Positions 52,629-60,173 of a stretch of DNA of 64,000 nt are shown in pieces (position 1 is the stretch's first letter; each line of letters starts with the position of its first letter). The position numbers were made by a program, and so were the translations under genes. This stretch comes from JBGTGG01 sp964398945 (GTDB taxonomy: Bacteria > Bacteroidota > Bacteroidia > Cytophagales > Cyclobacteriaceae). A model generated the notes under the pieces. The model worked only from the letters and a program-made list of their open reading frames with translations. It ran no database searches and was not told the DNA's origin. The stretch covers positions 39,453-103,452 of the forward strand of contig CAYNOT010000019.1 in the NCBI GenBank assembly GCA_964398945.1, in the 5' to 3' direction.

Positions 52629-53575
52629 TGATGATCACAAAAGAAACCATTCAACAAGCACACGAACGGATCAAGCCGTATGTAAAAAACACACCGGTGC
52701 TGACCAACGATGTAATCAATGAGCTGGTAGGGGCAGAAGTTTTTTTCAAGTGTGAAAATTTACAACACATTGGTGCCTTCAAAGCACGTGGCGCCATGAA
52801 TGCAGCATTATCATTATCAAAAGAAGAGCTTGCAAAAGGAGTAGCTACCCACTCATCCGGAAACCATGCACAGGCATTGTCGCGGGCAGCCAAGATGCTG
52901 GGAATTGATGCGCACATTGTGATGCCACGTACCGCTCCGGAAATCAAAAAGAAAGGCGTACGCTATTTTGGTGGAAGAATCTATGAATGCGAACCTACAC
53001 TTGAAGCACGTGAGACAACACTGGCCTCCGTTATCAAAGAAACGAGGGCTACGGAAATACATCCCTTCAACAATAAAGCGATCATTACAGGACAAGCCAC
53101 TGCTGCAGTTGAATTTTTTGAAACCACAACGTTGGATTATTTATTGGTGCCCGTAGGTGGTGGTGGGATGCTGAGTGGAACTGCACTGGCCGCCCATTAC
53201 TTTTCACCGAATACTATTGTCATTGCAGGTGAACCGGAAGGCGCAGACGATGCATATCGTTCGATGCAAAGTGGAAAAATCGAAGAAGTGTTACCAAACA
53301 GTATTGCAGACGGGTTGTTGACGAAGTTAGGAGACAAGACCTTTCCGATCATTCGCGATTATGTTAAAAAAGTTATTACCGTAAGTGATCAGGAAATTGG
53401 CGAGGCCATGCGGTTGCTCTGGGAGGAATTAAAATTGATTGTAGAACCCTCCGCAGCCGTACCTGTTGCCGCTGTACTAAAAAACAAAACAGAGTTTACA
53501 GGAAAGAAAGTCGGGATTATTTTATCCGGTGGAAATGTTGACCTGGCGCGGGCATTTAAATTGATGAATATTTGA
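52625..53575 (+). CDS. Threonine/serine dehydratase (PLP fold type II)
   Basis: A 316-residue pyridoxal-phosphate enzyme close to catabolic threonine dehydratase and serine racemase. Lys53 in IGAFKARGAM is the Schiff-base lysine; SSGNHAQAL (77-85) binds the cofactor ring phosphate region, and PVGGGGML near 176 is the phosphate loop. It lacks the C-terminal ACT domain of biosynthetic IlvA, arguing for a catabolic dehydratase or a racemase. The stop of the ATPase gene overlaps its ATG by 4 bp; whether that link means anything functional is open. Confidence 0.88.
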   Translation: MMMITKETIQQAHERIKPYVKNTPVLTNDVINELVGAEVFFKCENLQHIGAFKARGAMNAALSLSKEELAKGVATHSSGNHAQALSRAAKMLGIDAHIVMPRTAPEIKKKGVRYFGGRIYECEPTLEARETTLASVIKETRATEIHPFNNKAIITGQATAAVEFFETTTLDYLLVPVGGGGMLSGTALAAHYFSPNTIVIAGEPEGADDAYRSMQSGKIEEVLPNSIADGLLTKLGDKTFPIIRDYVKKVITVSDQEIGEAMRLLWEELKLIVEPSAAVPVAAVLKNKTEFTGKKVGIILSGGNVDLARAFKLMNI

Positions 53576-53650
53576 TTGCGCGACATTTCACACTGCCGGG
53601 CAGATCGTTTCCTTACAACATTAAAATGCTCATAGGATATCTTTCATGTT

Positions 53651-54393
53651 CTAAAGTACATATTCCCTTTCATCTTCAATTTCATTTCTGTCAAATTTTT
53701 CAAAGTAATCTAATCCACGTTGATCTAGTGACATAACACGGCCGCGAGCCCTTTTTTCCAAAAATTCCTCGTAAGATTTTATCGCATAATGATTGATCCT
53801 GATTTTCTCATGTATAGGAGTTCGTTTTAAAAAATATTGACGTATAGAATGACCACGTGCGTCAACATTCTGACCAGCAAAGGTTGTGGAATGATGTGAT
53901 GAAATGAAATTCAAAGTGAGACGCGGGTTTACGATAGTCTTGACATACCTGTTCAATTCGTGATCAGGTTGAGAATGCGTACGGAACCGTTCCATAACCT
54001 TTCCTGGCTTACGTATTTTTTCTCCTCCACTTCCGTAGCATAACCAGTTAATTTCTATTGCAGAAAATCCTTCGAAATTTCTTAAAAATTCAGGTATGGT
54101 CTTATGTTCAATGGGTACAATGAATTCATCTAAATCAATGAAAGCAATCCACCGGCAATCATAGCGATGGTTGGCAAGACAATCATCATACGCTACAGGT
54201 AGCATCTTTTTTCCAGCAATGAAATGATACTCTACTAATCCTGAATCCAAATATGGTTGCAAAATTTTCCGCGTGTCGTCTTCGGATTCATTATCGTAAA
54301 TATAAAACTTCTCAACACCAAGCGCCTTGTGCCATTCGATCCATTCGTTGAAATAGGGGCCTTCATTTTTCGCAATTGCACATATTGCTAAAT
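53651..54393 (-). pseudogene. Glycosyltransferase (GT92-like), 3' part, split by an insertion sequence
   Basis: The C-terminal part of a GT-A glycosyltransferase of the GT92/DUF23 kind: LAICAIAKNEGPYFNEWIEW near the upstream end, YIYDNESEDDTRK, and the metal-binding FIDLDEFIVP. The frame is open to 54393, where it meets the insertion sequence. The missing 5' piece is at 56033-56196. Joining both at the AAAT target duplication gives 903 bp, i.e. 300 residues and a stop, with an uninterrupted frame through HYLAICAIAKNEG. The original gene was the last of the minus-strand polysaccharide cluster, so the insertion should not be polar on the others. Confidence 0.85.
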
Positions 54394-54413
54394 AGTGTCT
54401 GTCTATAAAGTAT
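54394..54413 (+). repeat. Left terminal inverted repeat of the insertion sequence
   Basis: AGTGTCTGTCTATAAAGTAT, identical as reverse complement to 56013-56032. Beyond 20 bp the two ends diverge. Confidence 0.93.
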
Positions 54414-54494
54414 AAATATCTGTAAATAAATCAGTTAAGGGCAAATTTGCGTAGGGAGTAATTTTGCATATTTGGGTAAAGAAAGGACACTGGA

Positions 54495-55838
54495 ATGAAA
54501 TTGTATAATGCGCTGTGCTTAAAGTTTGAGAAGCCAGATTGGTCAAGCAATCCGGAATTTGGTTTGATAGATACCTTGCTGGAAAGCCACCCTCAACTCT
54601 ACAAGATAGTTTCGGCCGATATAATGGGGGGTGAAAAAACAAGTCCGTTTGGTCGCGGAGATGTTCCAACCGTTGAGCAGATCGTTCGTGCAGCGATATT
54701 CAAAGAGATGAAGGGATTGGATTATAGAGAGCTTGAGTATGCGCAAACAGACTCAAGGATATGCGCGACGTTTATAAAGTTAGATCTCCGTAAGCCTTTT
54801 AGCTTTCAGATGTTTCAGAAATACATCAGCCGGATTGGTGCCGAATCGCTGCAAAGGTTACTGGTTGAGATTAATAAGATAGCCATTTGGGAAGGATATG
54901 AAGACCTGAGCAAAATGACTCAGGACAGCACGGTGATAAAGAGCAACATTCATTATCCCACCAATAATTCACTGGTATGGGATTGCTTGAAGGAAAGTCA
55001 TCGGCTACTGGAACAACTTAGTAATGAGATGGAGAGCCTGAGTTTTGAAGATTACCGGAAGGGTGCAAAGAAAGTATATTTCAAGATCAACACGATAAAA
55101 TCAGAGGACAAGAGGGAGAAATTATTCGCCAGACAATTGCAGACTTTTGCCAAGACAATTAACCATGTATCAAATGCAATAAAAAAAAAGTCGTCGAGTT
55201 GGAGGGCAATGATACTACAGGAAGCACTTAAAGAACTTCTGCCTGTGCTACACCAGGTGTATGGAATGGCGTATCGTAAGGAGATCTTAAAGGAGAGCGT
55301 TCCAACAGAAGAGAAGTTGTTCTCAATTTATGAACGCCATACCGATATGATAAAGAAAGGTGGGCGGGAGATATTGTTTGGTCACAAAGTCAATCTTGCA
55401 GCAGGTAAAAGCAATTTAATTTTAGATTGTAAGATTGTTCGAGGCAATCCTAAAGATACAAGTTTATATGCCCCCACGGTGGATCGGGTCATCAATAACT
55501 ATAAGATCGTTCCCAGGGACATTGTTGTAGACGGAGGTTATACAAGCCAGGATAATTTAGAATGTAGCAAAGGAAAAGGGATTGTTAACATTGTATTTTC
55601 CAAGATAGTTGGAAGCATGAAGAATGTGGTGAGCAGTAGCCATATGGAAACACGTCTGAAAAAATGGCGTAGTAAAATAGAGGCTATCATATCCAATCTA
55701 AAACGAGGATTTAACATACGCACCTGTACATGGAAAGGCTGGGAGCACTTCCAATCGAAAGTACTGTGGAGTGTTTTGGGATATAATTTTAGAGTTTTGA
55801 CATCCCTTACCCTCCAGCGGATCGCTCAAATGGGCTAA
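54495..55838 (+). CDS. DDE transposase
   Basis: A 447-residue transposase filling most of the insertion sequence. The N-terminal half contains GRGDVPTVEQIVRAAIFKEM and YRELEYAQTDSRIC. Acidic residues of the DDE triad are likely Asp in TQDSTVIKSNIHYP (near residue 143), Asp in IVVDGGYTS (near 346) and Glu in WRSKIEAIISNLKRGF (near 398), where the last block has the Y/K-x-x-x-E spacing. It is intact, so the element could still move. Start at 54495 follows a GAAAGGA stretch about 8 bp upstream. Confidence 0.93.
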   Translation: MKLYNALCLKFEKPDWSSNPEFGLIDTLLESHPQLYKIVSADIMGGEKTSPFGRGDVPTVEQIVRAAIFKEMKGLDYRELEYAQTDSRICATFIKLDLRKPFSFQMFQKYISRIGAESLQRLLVEINKIAIWEGYEDLSKMTQDSTVIKSNIHYPTNNSLVWDCLKESHRLLEQLSNEMESLSFEDYRKGAKKVYFKINTIKSEDKREKLFARQLQTFAKTINHVSNAIKKKSSSWRAMILQEALKELLPVLHQVYGMAYRKEILKESVPTEEKLFSIYERHTDMIKKGGREILFGHKVNLAAGKSNLILDCKIVRGNPKDTSLYAPTVDRVINNYKIVPRDIVVDGGYTSQDNLECSKGKGIVNIVFSKIVGSMKNVVSSSHMETRLKKWRSKIEAIISNLKRGFNIRTCTWKGWEHFQSKVLWSVLGYNFRVLTSLTLQRIAQMG

Positions 55839-56012
55839 AGGCGGCAGCAAATTTAATCAGTCATGGGAGAGGTATGCCCAATTGGATAAAAAAACGAGTA
55901 AAACGCGCTTAAACCGCAGTTTTATTGCGCTAGAAACTGAAATGTAATGCTCTACTGGCACCGCAAAGACACAACGCTATGGCTATGCGCAAGTTAGTTT
56001 CCGATAAAAATC

Positions 56013-56032
56013 ATACTTTATAGACAGACACT
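56013..56032 (-). repeat. Right terminal inverted repeat of the insertion sequence
   Basis: The reverse complement of 54394-54413, exact over 20 bp, followed by the AAAT target duplication at 56033-56036. Confidence 0.93.
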
Positions 56033-56196
56033 AAATAATGTGCGGGCGGAATACTACGCATACTCCGGTTTTGAATAGCCCCCTGAACAGCACGGAAAAG
56101 GCCAAATTCAAGTAAACCGCGAACACGATGACGTGTAAATTTGTTAGGAATAAAAGCGGATATTAGCCTAGCTAAAAATTTTCTTACAGATTTCAC
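56033..56196 (-). pseudogene. Glycosyltransferase (GT92-like), 5' part, cut by the insertion sequence
   Basis: The N-terminal 54 or so residues of the split enzyme: a basic amphipathic start (KSVRKFLARLISAFIPNKF) and IQNRSMRSIPPAHYL, where the frame enters the insertion sequence. The start is taken as GTG at 56196; an in-frame TTG at 56206 would add a few residues. From GTG the rejoined gene is exactly divisible by three, which supports both the start frame and the insertion boundaries. Confidence 0.82.
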
Positions 56197-56224
56197 TCTT
56201 GTTCAACTGGTGGTTAAAGTTACA

Positions 56225-56992
56225 TTATTTAAGCAAACCAAAAAAAGAAAGGAAGGTATTGTATGGTTTTGAAAATTTTCGATGAATGCGCAGCGGCCCG
56301 TTAAGTTGTTCTTTAAAAAATTCCGGATGCCGTTTGTTTAACAAGGAAAAAATTTCATCCTTTTTCTTTCGTGTTCTGTTTCGTTTGGAATTTTTATGCA
56401 TTCTGTATTTGAAACCAACAACAGGCAGCTTTACTACTTTTCCCCCGGATTTTAAAATATTAATCCAAAAGTCCCAATCCTCGCGACCTGGAAAATCAGT
56501 ACAGTATCCTCCAACCTTTTCCCAATCAGCTTTTCTATACATCGAGCAAACGGGAAGCATATTTCGATGTGCTAAAGCAAACAATGAAAAATTAGGTAAA
56601 TCCCAAGAACCGCTTTCTTCTCCGAAGAAAACAGCATTTGAGGTTACTACTTTTACTTGTTCGTCATTTTCCAATACCCGTACGGCCTCATCAATAAAGT
56701 TCTCACAAATAATATCATCGCTGTCGAACGGTAAGATATATTTCCCTTTAGCTTGAGCGACCCCTGTATTCCTGGCAGCAGAAACGCCTTGATTTTTTTG
56801 GACTATAAGTCTTGCGTTAGTACTATTCGCAACATACTCATTTGCGATTTGGCTGGAGTTATCCGTTGAGCCATCATCAATAATGATTACCTCCATATCA
56901 GGAATTTGTATTGCGGATATGGACGATAAAGTTTCGTGCAGATATTTGTCCGTATTATAAACCGGAATAATTATACTGACTATCGGCTCCAT
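56225..56992 (-). CDS. Glycosyltransferase family 2
   Basis: A 255-residue GT-A enzyme that adds a sugar from a nucleotide donor during surface polysaccharide or LPS synthesis. Blocks seen: VSIIIPVYNTDKYLHETLSS at the start, IIDDGSTDNS (nucleotide binding), GVSAARNTGVAQAKGKYI, the DxD-type FDSDD near 92, and the acceptor-side GREDWDFWI near 168. Ends in a basic region suited to membrane association. It lies 28 bp before the split GT92-like gene. Donor and acceptor cannot be predicted. Confidence 0.9.
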   Translation of the reverse strand: MEPIVSIIIPVYNTDKYLHETLSSISAIQIPDMEVIIIDDGSTDNSSQIANEYVANSTNARLIVQKNQGVSAARNTGVAQAKGKYILPFDSDDIICENFIDEAVRVLENDEQVKVVTSNAVFFGEESGSWDLPNFSLFALAHRNMLPVCSMYRKADWEKVGGYCTDFPGREDWDFWINILKSGGKVVKLPVVGFKYRMHKNSKRNRTRKKKDEIFSLLNKRHPEFFKEQLNGPLRIHRKFSKPYNTFLSFFGLLK

Positions 56993-57062
56993 AAATATAG
57001 TTTGTTCAATTTCAGGAAAACAATTTACCGGTTACCATTACTAATTAATCATTTTTCAGCCA

Positions 57063-58067
57063 TTACATAAAAATTCTGAGCATGCTCAGTATCTGATAGC
57101 GTTCATTCATAAATAGCCGGAAAAATAGTTTTTGCCTGAAACTCCAACGCTTCCTGATCTCGGTGAACGCAAGGGTATTTTCGTATTTCAGGAAAATTTC
57201 ACGCGCTAAAAGGATAAGGTTTTGCTGATTAGAGCGAATGGTATTGCGCACCAAAAACCGGTAAACAGCGTATGACTCTTTGTGGTAAACCCACCACAAG
57301 AGGCGTTTGTCAATCTCCGCGGCAGTTGCATATTTTTGGTAGATATACGGAATTGCCGTATCGAACATTTTTATTTGCACAGGCTTGTAACCGCTGAGCA
57401 TAACGCTGCTTTTTGAACGCCTGTGGCACGCCACAACGCTGTCAATCTGTACAAAATTTCTGATGTTCGCCACCACCTCATACATAAAGAGATTGTCCTC
57501 CCTGCCTGAACGCAAACTTTCTACAAACCTGATATTTCCAACAACCGAGCGCCTGAAAAGACATTGCCAAATGTAGCACCAGGTTTTGTTTCGTCCACGA
57601 ATATGCCGGTAGAAATCCGTTAACGGGTTTTCAAAAAAATGCGATTGTTGGGGCTGTTTATGTTGTTTAGGCAATTCGCCCAACGCAAAATTTTCCGCGA
57701 TCATCATCATTCGTCCGCGCGACATATCGGCATTAAATTTTTCGGCAGCAGACAGCAAATTGTGCAGCGTATCAGCAGGGATTAAATCATCGTGGTCGAT
57801 AAAAAACAGAAATTCGCCTTTTGCCGCGTCCATGCCTGTATTGCGCGCAACTGAAACGCCTCCATTTGCCTGATTGATTTTTAAAAAGCGCTGGTCGATT
57901 TCTACAAACTCGTCAATGATTTTTTCGGTGTTGTCAACAGAACCATCGTTAACACAAATACATTCAAAGTCCGGACACGTCTGGTTCCGGACAGATTGTA
58001 GCGTGTCTGTTAAGTACAGCTCATCATTGTAAATCGGGACAATAACTGAAATTTTGGGCGTAATCAT
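57063..58067 (-). CDS. Glycosyltransferase family 2
   Basis: A 334-residue GT2 enzyme with VSVIVPIYNDELYLTDTL-like start (here ISVIVPIYND), CVNDGSVDNTEKI, GVSVARNTGMDAAKGEFLFF, the metal site FIDHDDLIP and SGREDNLFMYEV near 190. The extra C-terminal 80 residues are basic and aromatic, as in capsule and O-antigen transferases. Its start overlaps the stop of the Stealth gene by 4 bp (ATGA). Confidence 0.92.
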   Translation of the reverse strand: MITPKISVIVPIYNDELYLTDTLQSVRNQTCPDFECICVNDGSVDNTEKIIDEFVEIDQRFLKINQANGGVSVARNTGMDAAKGEFLFFIDHDDLIPADTLHNLLSAAEKFNADMSRGRMMMIAENFALGELPKQHKQPQQSHFFENPLTDFYRHIRGRNKTWCYIWQCLFRRSVVGNIRFVESLRSGREDNLFMYEVVANIRNFVQIDSVVACHRRSKSSVMLSGYKPVQIKMFDTAIPYIYQKYATAAEIDKRLLWWVYHKESYAVYRFLVRNTIRSNQQNLILLAREIFLKYENTLAFTEIRKRWSFRQKLFFRLFMNERYQILSMLRIFM

Positions 58068-59086
58068 TTTTCAAATTCAGATTTAGCGGGGAACATGTTG
58101 TTGATAAATCCGGATGCTTGCTCAAAAGACGATTTCTTGTCCGAAAAGTCGTTTATCGCAAACAAAGTAGGTTGATATTTTTTGATGTTTCGCACCAGGT
58201 TCCATTGTTTATCATAGCAATCGTATTGCACAAAGCCAAAAATTGTTGCAGACCACCGTAAAAGTTCGTGCGAAAACCGGGTTAAAAAAGTATCTTTTTT
58301 ATGTTCATACACAATTCTTTTTTTGCCCGTGCGCCAATTCAGGACAATCGTATTTCGTCTGTGGGCATTGTCAAAAAGCGGCATACTAATACGCTGTAAA
58401 TTATTTACATCGCGGAAAGGTGTGATGGTGGTTTGCATTAAATGTTGTTCCAATGCCTTAAAATTTTCAGCCATATAACTTTTGCGTATCGGCTCAATGG
58501 CGTGTTTGAATGTTACGTTATATTTAATTCCAAGTTGTTTGTAGACAAATTTTATAGTGCGTGCTGTTTTAATGCTGAACAACCGGTGATTAACTGGTGA
58601 ATGGTCGTCTAACTTGCTAAAACTCCGGGTGCGCTCTTTCATGATCACAATCGGGTTTCCGTTTTCATCAAAAAAGAAATCCGGTTCAACCTCTTTTCCG
58701 AAAAACATATCATCATTTGCATATAAAAAATGCTCCGAGAGGTCCGGGATTTTCCACAAAAACATCTCTATGGCGTTGCTGTTGAAAAGTGGCAATTTCT
58801 CGTTTGGAATAATCTCTGTGTGATCGACAATGGATATTTTGGGGTTTTGAAGATTAATCCATACTGGTATTTGTCTATCGGTAACAATGAAAATATGGTT
58901 TATCCAATTTGCAAATTTTTGGACACTGCGCAACGAATAGAGCAGTTCATCGTGGTTTGCCCATCGGGTTGCCCGTGCCGATGATGCTGAAAGTTTTTTT
59001 CCGGCTTTTTTTAAAACCGATTTTTTTTTTGCAAGCCAGTTTTCATCACTGCCATCAACCCACAAGTACACTAAATCGATTTTCAT
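58064..59086 (-). CDS. Stealth-family phosphotransferase
   Basis: A 340-residue protein with the Stealth conserved regions: CR1 DLVYLWVDGSD (4-14), CR2 from HDELLYSLRSVQKFANWINH into HIFIVTDRQIP, CR3 with FLYANDDMFF near 120 and CR4-like FKHAIEPIRKSYM near 194. These enzymes, related to GlcNAc-1-phosphotransferase, move hexose-1-phosphate units to make phosphodiester-linked surface polysaccharides. Overlaps of 4 bp with both neighbours show it is part of one operon. The sugar moved here is not predictable. Confidence 0.92.
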   Translation of the reverse strand: MKIDLVYLWVDGSDENWLAKKKSVLKKAGKKLSASSARATRWANHDELLYSLRSVQKFANWINHIFIVTDRQIPVWINLQNPKISIVDHTEIIPNEKLPLFNSNAIEMFLWKIPDLSEHFLYANDDMFFGKEVEPDFFFDENGNPIVIMKERTRSFSKLDDHSPVNHRLFSIKTARTIKFVYKQLGIKYNVTFKHAIEPIRKSYMAENFKALEQHLMQTTITPFRDVNNLQRISMPLFDNAHRRNTIVLNWRTGKKRIVYEHKKDTFLTRFSHELLRWSATIFGFVQYDCYDKQWNLVRNIKKYQPTLFAINDFSDKKSSFEQASGFINNMFPAKSEFEK

Positions 59087-59925
59087 ATTCCGGTATTTTT
59101 AAACCGTTGCGGGATTTTTACAATCCACCGCATTCCAAGCATTGCTGGCTTGTTCCAAGCGTAAATAGGACGAAAAGTGGATTGAATGATACGCGCCCAA
59201 TTAAAAATTTTATCTCCATCAATACTTTTCTGATCTGTAACAGACTGGATTACACTTAGCCGCGCCCGTTTGAAATGAGCTTGCTCACCCCGCTCTATAA
59301 TATCTTTCGAAAGATATTTAGCTAGCAGGGTTTCATAATCGGTATTTCCACAATGCAAGAGGTATAGATTTTTATCAATATGGAAGTTCTGTCCCCTGAT
59401 CCGATGAAAACCCCGGCCCCATCGAACCGGTTTCGCAATGATACTTGTTTTGGTAAACCGCGAGTTGACGAGTGCATAATTACGCTGTTGCAAAATGGGC
59501 TTCGCTTTATCAAGTGGTAATTCCTTTTTCAAATGTTGCCCTATATCAAGGCCAAGCGCTGAAACAGAATTTTCTATTTTTATTGAAGACAAATATTCCG
59601 GTAAACCTTTCCCAGTGTTGGGATCGATAATCAAAAATTCGTCTGAATCACACCCGATAATCAAATCATATCCATTTTTAAAGAGTTCTGCTGCACGATC
59701 AGATAAAAAATCCAGACGGAGCTTTTCCGCAGAAACAACTTTAATCCCTTGCTTTTCGACTATATGGATATTTGAATTTCCTGCCCCGGCTGGTGGTTTT
59801 TGATCCAGTCCATCCAAATAGATATACAGGTTTTCTTCCCCAAACAGCCCGCCATAATATTTTACCCAACGATTAAGAAAAAACTCATCGTTGCGTGCCA
59901 TGGTTATAACTGCTATTCTTTTCAT
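59083..59925 (-). CDS. Glycosyltransferase (GT2_4 / DUF23-like)
   Basis: A 280-residue glycosyltransferase with the start AVITMARNDEFFLNRWVKYY, a short sequence to the metal-binding IIGCDSDEFLII near 102, and a WGRGFHRIRG turn before HCGNTDYE. The pattern is that of the Glyco_tranf_2_4 family, often found with Stealth enzymes. It is the first gene of the minus-strand polysaccharide operon; no clear promoter was recognised in the 250 bp upstream. Confidence 0.86.
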   Translation of the reverse strand: MKRIAVITMARNDEFFLNRWVKYYGGLFGEENLYIYLDGLDQKPPAGAGNSNIHIVEKQGIKVVSAEKLRLDFLSDRAAELFKNGYDLIIGCDSDEFLIIDPNTGKGLPEYLSSIKIENSVSALGLDIGQHLKKELPLDKAKPILQQRNYALVNSRFTKTSIIAKPVRWGRGFHRIRGQNFHIDKNLYLLHCGNTDYETLLAKYLSKDIIERGEQAHFKRARLSVIQSVTDQKSIDGDKIFNWARIIQSTFRPIYAWNKPAMLGMRWIVKIPQRFKNTGI

Positions 59926-60080
59926 ATAAAAACGTGTATGCGTAAAAGAATATCCTAAATGTACATTTTTGACCCTTATGACAATGAGAAAAAAGCTACA
60001 AATTGAAATAAAATATTTTTGGGTTGATTGCTGTTATCGCCATGAAAACGAATGATCATTCAATTTTTTGTTTGCACCTC

Positions 60081-60138
60081 AAAAAATAAAACCCGCCCAA
60101 CACTGAATAGCAGTATTCAATTGTCAGACGGTTTTTTT
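60081..60138 (-). terminator. Terminator downstream of the M1 peptidase gene
   Basis: On the minus strand a hairpin with inner arms TTGAATA/TATTCA and outer AACCG.../CGGGTT is followed by TTTATTTTTTG. A second, perfect 7-bp hairpin without a T-run (AATTAGC/GCTAATT, 60148-60167) lies nearer to the stop codon at 60174. Confidence 0.65.
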
Positions 60139-60173
60139 AGAATCGATAATTAGCAAATCTGCTAATTGACAAA

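Larger units (their letters stand above)
54394..56032 (+). mobile_element. Insertion sequence, 1639 bp, ISNCY-type
   Basis: A complete element with perfect 20-bp terminal inverted repeats (54394-54413 and 56013-56032, outer end AGTGTCTGTC), flanked by the 4-bp direct repeat AAAT (54390-54393 and 56033-56036). It carries one DDE transposase gene and about 175 bp of non-coding sequence after it. Family placement (ISNCY, perhaps the ISDol1 group) rests on recollection of transposases with GRGDVPTVEQIVRAA; the 4-bp duplication should be checked against that group. It interrupts the GT92-like gene. Confidence 0.93.
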
